The notes: generated from the letters alone by a model not told the origin. 64,000 nt of DNA from Norana najaformis (GCA_964023275.1 OZ029920.1:5791014-5855013); one strand, 5' to 3'; shown: positions 12,001-21,024, counted from the first letter of the stretch. A program made the numbers and translations.

Positions 12001-15000
12001 GTTCATCTCCCTGTCTTTGTCGCTGTGATTGGTCTATCTGTACTTCTTCCTTAGTCTTTGGAGAAGGGTAATAGCATTGACCAGGGTTACGTATATTTCC
12101 AAATTTTACTGGGAATCTGAAAGACACTTATGAAAGCTGAAAGCGGATAAAATGTGGAGACCTTCTTGTCAAAATCTCCATATGGTGGGATTTGGGCATG
12201 CACACATTCACGAGTGCACGGCAAAGATTGGCAATCTAACCAAAGTAAATTGCATTAAAAAACCATAACCAACTAATACAGCCCTTTGTGATGAGGAAGA
12301 ATGTTGATATGGGCATTATCCTGACTTGAAATACCACATAAGCATTATTTATGTTAAAAGATACGAAAGAGTAAAACTTTTATTATTCATATCAACATAT
12401 AACACATAATAATAATTATAAGTAGTAAATCTTTGCATGGGGACGCAGGTAATATTACAGTTTACACGCCTCCTTCTTGCCCTGTGCTGTCAGTGCACCC
12501 AGCAACTTGGACTATATACTGTAGCGTCCTTTTCTTGTACTATCCCCTCCAACGTGCACCGCACCTATTTGTCTATGAAATTTGGCTTGCGCTGCCCTTT
12601 TTTCGCACTCCATTCTAGCTAATATTTCTAAACAGTAACACTCGACCATAACGTAAACACTCCTACCAAAGAAGCTTAGTGTCCTCTTTAGATAGCTACG
12701 CGCATGCGCCAGCAGCCAAAACAGGCTAAAAGAGGCGAACCCTGCGTGAGAAATATTCCGTCGCTCACTGGGTGCAGCGAGTAGCTATTCGGCTGTCTAC
12801 TCCTGCGTCGTGCATACCGTTTATCGTCGGCGGCTACTCGGTGAACAGTTATTCGGCGAGGAGGCGCTATTCGGCGAATAGCTTACTCCTGCGTCGTGCA
12901 TACGGCCCCTGGTGCGTCCAACGCTGTCACGGTCGAGTCTACGAATACGCCCGTGTCAGCCTGTGATGCATCTTCAACAGACCGGAGTGGGGTGAGGAAA
13001 AGCGGGAAGATGATCAGCACGTGGTGGAGACGTCAATTTGCAGGAAGGACGCCACACGCGAAGACCACCCTGGAGCGAACGGCCGACATCAAGGCGCGGA
13101 ACCCGACCAGGGGAAACGACAACGCTCTGCAAGGACCCCACCACCTCTCTCCCTCCGCACGACCACCCGAACCCACGGATTGGGAAAACGACAGAATGAC
13201 AAATCTCGAGCAAAGAGAATGAATGAAACAGGGCGAACTAGATGAAACTTCATACCCCGTTAAAAGGGTGATCCATCAAGGACCCAGAGGGCCAGTGCCT
13301 CTCGGGCCACCTAGGGAGTTAATTGCGGTCGGTTGCCTGTATAGAAACAAGAGGGAACGCTGAAGAAAGGGCTCGGTTCGGACCAACATGTCGAAGTAAC
13401 AACGTTGGCCTACGACGTATTCTCACACAGATTCAGAGACTGTGACGCTTCGTAACAGATTCGTTGAGAACTTCGCTAGATTTAGAACAGTTATATAGGC
13501 GTAGGCTTTAGTTTCTTCATTAGTTCCAAATTAAAAGAATAAACCTTCTCCGTTTCGAGATTGAATGTGCCGCACCCTCAAAAGGCCACGACGGCAGTTT
13601 GTGAGGGTCGCGACAAACGGACAGGGGACATCTCGGCCAGCAAACGCACACGCCCCTGGTGCGTCGAAGGAATGGGGAAACGAAGCAGCAAATTCATCGA
13701 ACGTAAACTCCCCTGGAGCGTCCAAAGGACAGGGGAAAACACGAGCAAAAAACGCACACACCCCTGATGCGTCACAAGGACAGGGGACAAGTGAGACCCT
13801 GATCAGAGAAGCCATCGTACAACTCAAGGCTCTCCAAGCCATGTGCCAAGCCGCCTATGCGATCGGAGATGAAGTCGGTAAAGGGAACTACGCCTCGTTG
13901 CCAGCAGGGAAGCTTCTAGAATTGCTTTCGGCAGCCATCCACTCGCACTCAACATCCCGATGGATGTGGTCACCGACAAAGTCACCAGCACAATCAACGA
14001 AGGGTTCGAATCCAAGAAAACCACGTCTGCCACTCCTCTCTGTGAAACACAACATGGATCTCACCATACTGCAGTGGAACGCGTGTAGCCTCAGAGCCCG
14101 CCTGGGGGAGCTGAGGCACCGCATCTCCAAGATGCGGGACCCGCCATCGGTCATATGCGTTCAGGAAACATGACTGAGACCAACGAGCAGTCGTCTTTGT
14201 TTGGTCCGCGCTCTTGTGTGCTCCGTCCGCACGCCTTCTGTCGCAGCAGAGCTTCTTTGTACGACAGGCTCGGCAGCTTCTGCTCCTTTGACGCTGATCG
14301 TATTTCGGAGAGGTGTTGGAGAGCGCGGAGTGTGGCCCATCGCAGGCTGCGCACTTCGGTGTCTCATTTTGTTTGCAATCGGTGTACGAGTGCTCTCCTG
14401 CACATGTGCTGCACTTCTGGGACTTCGCACAGTGCTTCGCTATACTTTTGTCAGTAACAACTCCGGAACTTCCAGTCATCTGGACCTTGCGGTGGCTTCG
14501 ACGCTCTTGGCGCAAAAGTGCACTTGGACAGTCCTGGACGACTCGATGGGAAAAACGTCGTGTCATCCGTCTACTCTGGATGGGAATCCGTTGGCAGGCC
14601 TCTGTGCGCGTGCGCGGACTTGTCACCGGTGACTATTTTAGTTCTTCTAGCAATTGACTGCTAAATGATAAACTTTATTATCTTAATGACATTTCTAACA
14701 TCATGAGTTTTGCTCAGAGAGCGACACTGATGAGTTTGTCTTGAAGTGGCGCTACAAAAATATTAAATTACAATTACACATTATAATTACAATGATTCCA
14801 CGCCACCTTTACTCACGCTAATAGAAGTCCAAGTAATAACATTACGATACTTGTTTAAAGAACGCGTGCGAGGGTCATGTAACTTATTTTTTACAATGCG
14901 TCCAATGTCTAACTGATCTCATTTTATTGAGCCGACGAAAGTAATATACAATATTCATTATCGTAAACTCCAAATTTCTATAGTGCTACTTAACAGTTAA

Positions 15001-15910
15001 ATCCAGTGCACCGCTTATTCACGAGCGCTGCGTCAAGTCAATGGGGTTGTCCAAAGATTCACTTCGAACTCATCAAGAACCAAGTTTCCTTACAGAAGAC
15101 CAGAGAGAGAAGGGGAAAGGAGCTGATAGGGTCGCTGTGCTTAATTTGACGGAAATGGGAAGAGAGCGGATTCTATGGATCAAGGTGGGATTTCTTCAAA
15201 CGGTGAGACCAGTTTTGAATGGAACACATCAAGAATAACATTGTAGATAGAGGGGCTTGAGATGGGTGATGACGGGTGAACGACGAAAGGGTAGAGGAAC
15301 ACAAAATTTGCGAAATTTGTGAGGCAATATTGTCTTAAAATCTATTGTATTTACCTTGGAAAGAGTAGTTGGAAGCTTCACTTCGATTCTTCGAATATTC
15401 TTCGTGTTCTTCGAGCAATCGGCCAACTGACTGAATATGTTCGTCGTGATTTTCGGCAAACTTCGACAAATTGTCAAACTTTAACTGCAAACGTTCGCTA
15501 AATTCAAAACCATTCCGAACATCTTGATCTAAACCTTCGAGCCGGTTGCTGAAACTTTGAAGAGTTTCATTTATACTATTCAAATGCCGACCAGTGAGGC
15601 CTTCAAGCCGATCGTTGAAACTTTGATTCATACTTTTCAAATACTGACCCAGGAGATCTTCAAGCCGATTGTTGAAACTTTGATTCATACTATTTAAATG
15701 ACGATCAAGGAGGTCTTTGAGTTCGGTGCAGTTGTAGCTAAAAACGCTCATCCGATTTTGAACGTATCTTATTTCGTCCAAAATCGTACTCTCCGTCTCA
15801 GTCGCCAAGTTCAGGCCATTAACCTCACAATCTCCGAAAGTAGACTGTCCGTCAACAGTAAAAGCCTCAAACAATGCCACGATTAGCAGCACAAACATCA
15901 TATTTGACAT
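2791..15910 (-). CDS. FREP-A: secreted coiled-coil fibrinogen-related protein, 5 exons
   Basis: Predicted secreted FBG-domain protein, probably a lectin-like recognition molecule (family knowledge; the ligand is unknown). Joined exons 15910-15355, 5131-4947, 4176-4080, 3734-3570 and 3044-2791 total 1,257 nt and give 418 residues without a stop. Intron phases 1, 0, 1, 1 match at every junction and all introns are GT-AG; the intron 3 donor (GTACGC) is weak. The order is signal peptide (about residues 1-21), an N-glycan-rich coiled coil to about residue 185, then FBG to the end. The FBG part carries the DCADI..VYCDM cysteine pair, [24 protein letters not shown] and the calcium-site DADND. It lacks the usual NCA..C cysteine pair late in the domain. 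Intron 1 is 10.2 kb and full of transposons. Expression is not shown by the sequence. Confidence 0.88.
3570..3734 (-). CDS. FREP-A exon 4: FBG core
   Basis: 165 nt, phase 1 at both ends, acceptor TTTCAG, donor GCAG/GTATGT. It encodes [23 protein letters not shown], the [15 protein letters not shown] stretch and SGYSGNAG, all typical of the middle of an FBG domain. Confidence 0.88.
3863..4006. repeat. (ACCTT)n pentamer tract in FREP-A intron 3
   Basis: Degenerate ACCTT repeats. In gene sense they read AAGGTAAGGTAAGG, so each unit resembles a 5' splice site. The tract begins just after exon 3. Confidence 0.85.
4080..4176 (-). CDS. FREP-A exon 3: FBG core
   Basis: 97 nt from a TTTAG acceptor, encoding [12 protein letters not shown] through GEFWLG. 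The donor is TTG/GTACGC, a weak match to consensus. A stronger in-phase donor lies 78 nt downstream at 4001 (see finding). The encoded residues are identical in FREP-B. Confidence 0.88.
4947..5131 (-). CDS. FREP-A exon 2: start of FBG domain
   Basis: 185 nt, phase 1 in and phase 0 out. The acceptor is a pyrimidine-rich stretch ending TTGTAG and the donor is CTT/GTGAGT. It encodes the canonical first FBG cysteine (RDCADI), the [12 protein letters not shown] stretch that replaces the usual SGVY, and VYCDM with the second cysteine. Confidence 0.88.
5648..6776 (-). mobile_element. MULE-like DNA element with FLYWCH ORF (A)
   Basis: About 1.13 kb bounded by imperfect inverted repeats. The left end begins ATCCGGTTCTATGGCAATTC. 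The right end, reversed, begins ATCCGGTAACAGGACAATTC, and similarity runs on for about 55 bp with iterated GGACAATTCGG / GGACATTTCGG blocks. It contains a FLYWCH zinc-finger ORF on the minus strand but no transposase core. FLYWCH fingers are common in Mutator-like transposases. No clear target duplication was found. Confidence 0.6.
5994..6437 (-). CDS. FLYWCH zinc-finger ORF, 147 aa, truncated transposon protein
   Basis: ATG at 6437 opens [20 protein letters not shown], then WGCCDHSC and HSHA. FLYWCH features are Y20/Y22, W34, C36 or C37, C41, H59 and H61. Residues 68-118 resemble the [31 protein letters not shown] segment that follows FLYWCH in MULE-type proteins. The frame ends at residue 147 without a transposase domain, so it is probably a relic rather than a host gene. 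The unit B copy has a stop in the FLYWCH domain, so there is no sign of selection to keep it. Confidence 0.6.
   Translation of the reverse strand: MDVEFLESEKSKRMLIYHGYLYHVKKKTEQREIWGCCDHSCKGRRHTANGEIVKTPYEHSHAPSTSQLEKARVRSTIELLAEDSEEPSKAIVQSALENLSPSAQATVRKTETIKRNFRRYLQLPFQVDNNLQPQLRSTVKGQPFLRH
6780..8090. other. FREP-A intron 1 part, no supported gene
   Basis: The orthologous sequence is at 35,730-37,010. There are short open frames only. A good donor-like CAAG/GTAAGT on the minus strand near 7,137 is conserved in B, but no exon ORF with a matching acceptor was recognised. Confidence 0.4.
8100..8400 (-). repeat. tRNA-like SINE candidate (A)
   Basis: On the minus strand, GGTTAGAATCC (8,326-8,316) is a good B box. 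Upstream, TTGGTTGACGTGC resembles an A box, and a 5-bp anticodon stem CTTGA/TCGAG encloses the loop CTCTCAA. The acceptor arm does not pair, so this is not a working tRNA. The downstream body ends near a CTCTTAG..CTAAGAG palindrome and a purine-rich run at 8,090-8,120. Confidence 0.45.
9038..9451 (+). pseudogene. LINE ORF1 zinc-knuckle segment (A)
   Basis: The frame reads [20 protein letters not shown], then [11 protein letters not shown] and two CCHC knuckles ([14 protein letters not shown] and [13 protein letters not shown]). The third knuckle has lost its second cysteine. It ends KLPSLSYK with TAA where the inverted copy at 14.2 kb has GAA. These RNA-binding knuckles are typical of gag-like ORF1 proteins of I/Jockey-type LINEs. 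Confidence 0.8.
9530..9559 (+). repeat. Harbinger left terminal inverted repeat
   Basis: 30 bp, exact reverse complement of 12,882-12,911. Confidence 0.95.
9721..9960 (+). pseudogene. Harbinger transposase, N-terminal remnant
   Basis: ATG at 9721 opens [19 protein letters not shown], then [20 protein letters not shown] and RFHRH, the usual start of a Harbinger nuclease. A TGA ends this frame at 9,865. The next frame continues with [18 protein letters not shown], which fits the next conserved segment, so one frameshift has occurred. A possible donor (ACAG/GTAGGG) follows near 9,930. Confidence 0.7.
10094..10212. repeat. (AAT/AAC)n microsatellite
   Basis: About 120 bp of AAT and AAC triplets ending in an A-run. 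It probably grew from the tail of the LINE fragment beside it and occurs only in unit A. Confidence 0.9.
10094..10620 (-). mobile_element. LINE 3' fragment nested in the Harbinger element
   Basis: Minus-strand frame with [20 protein letters not shown] then [15 protein letters not shown] resembles the WN-LP..SFK..LK..LF end of CR1/L2-type LINE ORF2. It is followed in that sense by a long (TTG/TTA)n tract at 10,094-10,212, the likely 3' tail. It is heavily 5' truncated. Confidence 0.6.
10890..11087 (+). pseudogene. Harbinger transposase, helix-turn-helix remnant
   Basis: The frame reads [20 protein letters not shown], then [10 protein letters not shown], then [17 protein letters not shown] and a TGA. 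GDLFGVSQSTVSRVI-like sequence followed by FY..FP is diagnostic of Harbinger/HARBI1 nucleases. The catalytic DDE segment that should follow (GAIDGTHI) is absent. An acceptor-like TTTCTATGCAG lies just before it. Confidence 0.75.
11098..11219 (+). pseudogene. Harbinger transposase, C-terminal remnant
   Basis: Acidic [11 protein letters not shown], then after a frameshift [18 protein letters not shown], like the R..LI..F end of Harbinger nucleases. It follows the helix-turn-helix piece after only 10 bases, so most of the catalytic core has been deleted. Confidence 0.5.
11420..11970 (+). repeat. LINE/SINE tail-like sequences inside Harbinger
   Basis: Two tail-like ends are visible. One is GCGCCTCTGAGTAGTTTGTT followed by AAGAAGCACCATATAAG and (CAAAT)n at about 11,525-11,586. 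The other is ATGCTGTATAAATTGTC followed by (ATTACA)-like units at about 11,928-11,957. Both resemble CR1/L2-type 3' ends. No coding frame is recognised between 11,220 and 12,880. Confidence 0.4.
12882..12911 (-). repeat. Harbinger right terminal inverted repeat
   Basis: 30 bp, exact reverse complement of 9,530-9,559. Similarity continues weakly inward (ATTCGCC / TCTACGCC). Confidence 0.95.
13226..13566 (+). repeat. LTR-like insert inside LINE ORF1 (A)
   Basis: A non-coding block between two ORF1 segments. In unit B it has a TATA box (TATATAA, 38,894) and an AATAAA about 190 bp later. In A the TATA is changed to TATAGAA and AATAAA lies at 13,538. This promoter-then-poly(A) order suggests a solo LTR. 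Terminal TG..CA and a target duplication are not clear. Confidence 0.35.
13620..13790 (+). repeat. Imperfect minisatellite within LINE ORF1 (A)
   Basis: Repeats around ACGCACACGCCCCTGGTGCG followed by AAGGACAGGGG, encoding [11 protein letters not shown]-type repeats. The same repeat borders the Harbinger insertion site (CCCCTG). Confidence 0.55.
14054..14173 (+). pseudogene. LINE ORF2 start: endonuclease N-terminus (A)
   Basis: [20 protein letters not shown] then [18 protein letters not shown] matches the first 40 residues of an APE-type LINE endonuclease, with the catalytic N in QWNACS and E in CVQET. The next codon is TGA. In this copy it is in frame with the upstream ORF1-like text from 13,565. 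Confidence 0.75.
14175..14640 (-). mobile_element. Inverted ORF1 piece of the zinc-knuckle LINE (A)
   Basis: On the minus strand the frame includes [40 protein letters not shown] and then, in another frame, [14 protein letters not shown]. This is the same ORF1 as at 9.2-9.5 kb, so the two LINE pieces lie tail to tail and meet near 14,180. It is more intact at the KE codon than the plus copy, so it comes from a separate or older source copy. Confidence 0.7.
14640..14805 (+). repeat. LINE 3' end with hairpin and (ATTACA)n tail (A)
   Basis: Non-coding end with AGCGACACTGATGAGTTTG, then GAAGTGGCGCT and a tail of ATTACA-type units. The stem is mismatched here but perfect in unit B (40,298-40,331). 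Confidence 0.6.
15355..15910 (-). CDS. FREP-A exon 1: signal peptide and coiled coil
   Basis: ATG at 15910 is followed by a hydrophobic run ([14 protein letters not shown]) and a likely cleavage site near VDG/QS. The rest is heptad-like, with three consecutive 19-22 residue repeats carrying [14 protein letters not shown]-type sequence, and seven N-glycosylation sequons (NCT, NQS, NQS, NET, NLS, NRS, NYS). It ends in SFQ plus one base (phase 1) at a CAAG/GTAAAT donor. This start was chosen because a TATA-like box lies about 60 bp upstream and the leader follows at once. Confidence 0.88.
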
Positions 15911-15969
15911 TTTTCACTTCGTCCAGGAGGAAGATAAAAACTTGTGAGTTCGTTGGCTGACAAGTGCCA

Positions 15970-15975
15970 CTTATA
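15970..15975 (-). promoter_or_regulatory. TATA-like box upstream of FREP-A
   Basis: TATAAG on the minus strand lies about 60 nt before the FREP-A ATG. A TSS about 25-30 nt downstream would leave a 5' UTR of only about 35 nt. The same element, within AATATAAGTGG, is at the same place in FREP-B. Confidence 0.4.
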
Positions 15976-16029
15976 ATGAAAATGAATAGTTCGCTGGTTC
16001 ACTAGTACTTGAAAATCTCATCTCTAAAG

Positions 16030-17200
16030 TCCTTTATGTACACGGTGTTCAGAAAAAAGAAATCCTAAGATAAACAAGAAGCTGGTCATATCTGGTGATG
16101 TCAGTCTTTTGCAGGTTTTTGTTAAGTCTGACTAGTATTTATCCTTTATACGGAAATTCTTCAGACAAACATTTTGTACCGTAATTCTTATTTTCAAGTA
16201 CAGATTAAATTCCAATTATATCTTCTTCATTATGGCTTAGAGTCAGCAAAGCCGAGCGCCTAAAGTGGTTATTGGAGAATTTACCATAGTGGCCATCTTT
16301 ATCGGGAAGTTACAAGAGCTCGTTGCTTTAAGCGTGCAATCAATTGCACGTTTAAATTGCAGAAGAACTATATGCACTTAATATAGTTGTTCGCAAAGAA
16401 ACTGGACGATTTCTCAATTACTGGCCTGCTGACATTTTCGCATTTTCTGTTGTGCGCATCTATAACACTGTTTCAAAGTCACAAGTCGACAAGCCGAAGA
16501 AAGCCCCGTCAAGTTATATCATAAGATGTCGATTGAGCTAGGCAAAAATAATTGCGTGATAGTATAACGGAATTTTAAGGGACCTTTCATAAACTGATTG
16601 TTTATAGTAAAAGTAATAAATTGTGAAAGAAACTTTTAGTTCGATTTAAATGTCATGAATTTTTGCTCAAATTAGACTAAAGGTTCATTTTTTCTGGACA
16701 CATTGTATGAAGTCTTGCTAGTAATTCAGTTTAAGTTACATACTAATGTGATACAGAACAGAATCACAAACAGCTCAAATATCATTAAACTGTTGTTCCT
16801 TGTTCTGCTGTATGCCTGTATAAGCTTAATTATGACGCTTTCAAAACTTCCTCGTAACTGTTTATAACCTGTTTAATAGGAAGGCTGCATAGTGTTGCTG
16901 TGTAATTTCTGATTGCTTTGCAATTTGAAACTCTGCATATGGCCATCAATTTTCTATACAAAGTCTATCTATTACAGAATCTGATCCCTCATTGGGAATT
17001 ATTAGAGATATTTAACCGGATTCAGACGCATAATCTAGTCTCATGGTTTGGGTTGGTGGTATTAAATCCATTTGTTAGTTTTAATGCATAAACTTCAATA
17101 TCATGGACATCAATCACATGGCTCTCGTACTATCACGAAACTCTCCGATTGAAATTAAAGCATGGAGCATCTGGGTTGCAGTTTCTCCTGAAATGGGCGT
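16030..17200. other. FREP-A upstream region, nothing recognised
   Basis: AT-rich sequence matched by 41,800-42,950. No coding frame, tandem repeat or transposon end was recognised. Upstream control elements of the FREP genes could lie here but none can be named. Confidence 0.4.
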
Positions 17201-17209
17201 TTTGTTACC

Positions 17210-17880
17210 GTAATCGTAATTGTAAACTTGAGATTTCAACAACGCCCAACGACAGTTACATCGCGGAAATCAGTAAATTTACAGGCGCTACAAGAAAACT
17301 AAATCGTTAGGCAGAAGGGTTAGAAATGGTTCCCGTTCGAGATCCAAGGGTCAGGCAGGCAGGTAGTCAGATGGTTACAGTGGATTGTGTTTGGAATTTT
17401 AGCGACTAGATAGATAAGAGGAAGAAGAGGCATCAGGATAGGACCTCCGGAAGAGAAGTGTTTTTAGTGTTGAGTGAAAGACCTGCACAGAAATTTCAAG
17501 GGTGTGGTGTTGGTAAGTTGTCTTGGTGTATCAGATAGTTGTCGTAATTCTTGTGGGAGTTTTTTCCAGAAAGGATGGGCAGCTATCGCTAAAGAGCGAT
17601 TTCCAAATTTTAAGGATGAGGCGACGAGAGGGCGGGAAGTGTAAGGGAGAAGAGGAGCGGGTTGAACGTAGTGGTTAAATTGTAAGTATTTGACGAAGAT
17701 AGCATTGTTTGAAGGACTGGAATATGTTGTAGGTTAGTGATGGGATTTCGAACTTTATTCGTTGAGGTAATTTAAGCCAGTGGAGTGATTTGAGGGAAGG
17801 GGTGGTATAATGGTGTTTGGGGTTTTGATTACAGCACAATCGAGAGCATTCTGGAGAGCTTGAAGGCAGTTTCTTTGCAT
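17210..17880 (-). mobile_element. CR1/L2-like LINE 3' fragment (A)
   Basis: The minus strand encodes TTPSLKSLHWLKLPQRIKFE, LTYNIFQSFK, LRSTRSSS and, after frame breaks, LPQELRQ. These match the end of CR1/L2/Rex1-type ORF2 proteins. A (TTACGA)-like tail is at 17,212-17,235. It has stops and frameshifts. Confidence 0.7.
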
Positions 17881-18079
17881 TATGTACATATTCATGAAAA
17901 GTGCATTGCCGTGAGGTTAAACTTGATCAAGGCGTTAGCGCCATTTATTAATGCATTGCTATTGGACGTAGGTTGATGGCGGCCCACGCGTATGAGAAGC
18001 GCGTAAAGCCTGCAACATTTCCTTTTTCACCATCGAAGTTGTATGAGCTCGATTTCCACCATCGTTTAAAATCTTGAAC

Positions 18080-18510
18080 TTTGTGGATTATATTCTTCGG
18101 TTTTTACCGTTGTTACGTAACTTGTCTTTTCAAAGATGAGACCCTTCCGTTTCTCAGAAATGCTCTATTGTTTTGCATTCTTTTAAGAGTCATGGTCTTG
18201 ATGCTAATGACATGGCCAATTGTCGACCTATGTCTAAATTATGTTCGTGTCATATCATTACTCGTAGAGCTTTGGCACGCTGCTATCGCCTATGCAAAGT
18301 GCTCCTTGTTAACCAGAGCGTCCTGTTTGACTCTTCTCCGAAACTACGATGCGCATCCTGGCTGAAATACTTACGTAGTAGGCGTTGGTGACATGTGCCG
18401 TATAGGAAACGCGCAGAATCCTCCGCATATTTATCACTGCTGAAAATCGTCTTAATTTGCATGCATGTACGTATGTATGTATGTACCTACGTGTATATAT
18501 ATGTATATAT
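18080..18510 (+). mobile_element. LINE ORF2 scrap with (ATGT)n tail (A)
   Basis: GLDANDMANCRPMSKLCSCH resembles the NYRPIS motif of LINE reverse transcriptases. The block ends ACATGTGCCGTATAGGAAAC and an ATGT microsatellite (18,465-18,510). Confidence 0.5.
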
Positions 18511-19689
18511 GTTGCGGAATTTCTCTTGAAGAGGCGTTATAAAAAAATCGTGATTGCAATTTAGTTAGAAGTATAGCTACAGTAACTAGCGCAATTAATA
18601 ATTTTATAGACCTACGGTGTGTAAAGAGTGAATTGATGAACAAAAGTTTATTATCATTAAGGATTCGCCGGATTATGGCTCAGAGCAGCGTTTGCCAAAC
18701 TCTTTCCTAGACTGTGTTTCTTTATATTAATTACTAACTGTACACTGTCCAGATATGCAGATAGATTATACAAGTTACCCGATTAGAACTTAATGGTAAT
18801 CCTGTAACGTGATACAAGTTGCTGTTTAACGACGCTGTATCATAACGAAGATAATTAACATCACCCTCCACCTTTATTCAGGCTTGGGACTGGCACCGCC
18901 CGAGTACGGCAGTGGCAGAGTTCCTGTAATGTGACTATAGTTTAAATTCATCTAATAGAGCTGTCCTTCTTATTAAGTTTTTTTCTAGATACACATTTTA
19001 TTTTCGACTCTTCAGTCATTGGTTTAATTCTTCAGTCGACCAAAATATTTTGAAATATTTAATTTGACAAAACCTTGATGAATAAGCTGGCATGCACGCT
19101 TGCATCTGTTGTCACGGTTACTCGCGATATGTTGTACAGTGCACACGAAGAATGTCGTGATCATTCGAAAAGTGTAACCGTCAAAGAGGGGAATTCCACA
19201 GCTAGAGTGAGATCAAATTATATGTAAGATAAGTCATTGAGAGTGAGATCAAATTTGAAGTAAGGTAAGGTAAGACAAGACAAAGTCAGCGTCAACGGCT
19301 GTGGCAACCATAAGATTTCTTTATACACTTGAAACAACTACCGAATTTAGTTCAGCGTCAGATCAGTTAGAAGTACGACAACTCGAGGCAGCAGCAGAAT
19401 TAGCTAGAACTTTTACTTACTAGAACACGAAGAATTGTAATGTTAAATGCGTTTGTCTACAAGATTTAATTAATTTTAAGACAACTTGCAGCAAAGTGAA
19501 TTCGTCACATGTTTTTATGCCAAGAAAGAGTATAGAGAAGAAGTTGTCACCTGTGCATAAAAACAATTAATACAGATCTCTTCATTTACCATTCAAAAGC
19601 TTGCAAAAACATCCAAAACACTGGCCATTCTGACAAGGCTGACGTCGACAAGGAAATGAGCTGAGAATATTTGACGGTTTACATTACAT

Positions 19690-20175
19690 TTGAATTAAGT
19701 ACAAAATCACATCATTTACCCATAACTCACTTCAATCCTCTCATCCCTCCTAACTTCGTCAGTTTCTTACCATCCAACCACTCTGTTCAACCCGCTCCTC
19801 TTCTGCCTTAACTCTTAGCTACCATGCCTCTGGAATAAACTCCCACAAGAATTATAACAAATACCTAACTCATCATACGAACTCTCCAAAACTTCACCCT
19901 TTGCAATCGCTGCTCAGGTCTTTCGCTCAAAACTGAAAACATTCCTCTCCCACAAATCCTCTCCTGATTCCCCCTCTTCCTCTAATCTCTCTTGCCTCTC
20001 GAATTCCAAACACCATCCACCGTAGCCGTCTGACTGTATGCCTGCTTGACCTGGAACCGAGTCTGAATCTGATCCTTCCTGCCTATCGATTTTGGATTGG
20101 CTCAACTGGATACCGCGACTTGGCTGCCGTTAGGCGCTATAGAAATCTTGAGTGCATCCTTACGATTACGATAAC
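19690..20175 (+). mobile_element. CR1/L2-like LINE 3' fragment (A)
   Basis: Contains WNKLPQEL, then SKTSPFAIAAQVFRSKLKTF, then a non-coding CATCCACCGTAGCCGTCTGA 3' region and a TTACGATTACGATAAC tail. Frames are broken. Confidence 0.68.
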
Positions 20176-21024
20176 ATCTTCATTCTTGTAACCCATAGCT
20201 TAAACGACATATTAGTTGACCACATTATCAAGCAATTCAAAATGTACACAACTGATGTAGCCTGATACTATGACGATGAATATTATAAGCAGACAGTTTG
20301 TGGTTTTGAATCACGACCATTAAACTGAGAGCTGTCATAAACTCGTTCAATCGCGACGATACGCTGGAGGAAATACTGCAGTTTCCTTAATCGATTGTTT
20401 GACAACTGGTGGTTATGAATGCCAGGGTATTTCAGACAGATAGCCCAACAAGTTTTTTGTGTTTGCCTGAAAGTTCCTTTTCCTGGCTACAATGTATACA
20501 ATCTTGTTGGTGATTAGTATCTCTTACATGAAAAAGCGACAAATGTAGAATCATTACCAGCCTGCAGATCATCAAATTATTGCTTGTTGGTATGATATAT
20601 AATAATATATGTGGAAAGAAGCTTATTGGTTACTCTTATAAATGCAGTTGTGGTGCTAGCAGTGCAGTTAGGAATTCTACATATTTTATTTTTATATTCA
20701 TTCAGCTATCAAGTGTCTACCCACGTCACATGAATTAAAAATCAGAAATGATCTAAAAACTGATTCAAATCTAAAAATTTAGGTGTTAAAAGCTCGGACT
20801 AGGGCTGTCGTATAAATATTTTATTGTTAGCAGGAACTCCTCGATTTTGGTATGCTCTCCAAAACAGTTTGCGTTCGACTCTTCTGAAACGATCCTTGCT
20901 GTGGTCAAACTTGAACAAGTCCTCACAGAGGCGACCAAAGGTGCTTCGTCATTCGACGGTAGGCTAGTGGCACCATATAACAAATACACTATTTAACAAA
21001 ACGTAAACAACTAGCAATGTGTTG

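Larger units (their letters stand above)
9530..12911 (+). mobile_element. PIF/Harbinger DNA transposon, degenerate, unit A only
   Basis: 3,382 bp bounded by perfect 30-bp inverted repeats (9,530-9,559 and 12,882-12,911) starting CAGGGGCCGTATGCACGACG. Unit B has the uninterrupted sequence ACGCCCCTGGTGCC at about 38,459-38,471, so this is a filled/empty pair and the insertion post-dates the A/B duplication. Transposase pieces inside (9,721-9,960; 10,890-11,087; 11,098-11,219) are typical of the Harbinger/HARBI1 family, but the catalytic middle is missing and frames are broken. A LINE fragment is nested inside. No clean target duplication is visible because the target CCCCTG matches the element end; a 3-bp CTG duplication is possible. 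Confidence 0.9.
8638..14173 (+). mobile_element. Zinc-knuckle LINE remnant in FREP-A intron 1 (split by Harbinger)
   Basis: Degenerate two-ORF LINE, probably of the I/R1/Jockey group. ORF1 begins at 8638 ([20 protein letters not shown]) and is stopped by TAG at 8,731; the frame then continues to 8,961. The zinc-knuckle part is at 9,038-9,451. Further ORF1 text is at 12,896-13,222 and 13,565 to about 14,050. ORF2 starts at 14,054 with an endonuclease N-terminus ([20 protein letters not shown]) and stops at CVQET because TGG has become TGA. No reverse transcriptase is present. The element is shared with unit B and therefore older than the A/B duplication. Confidence 0.75.
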
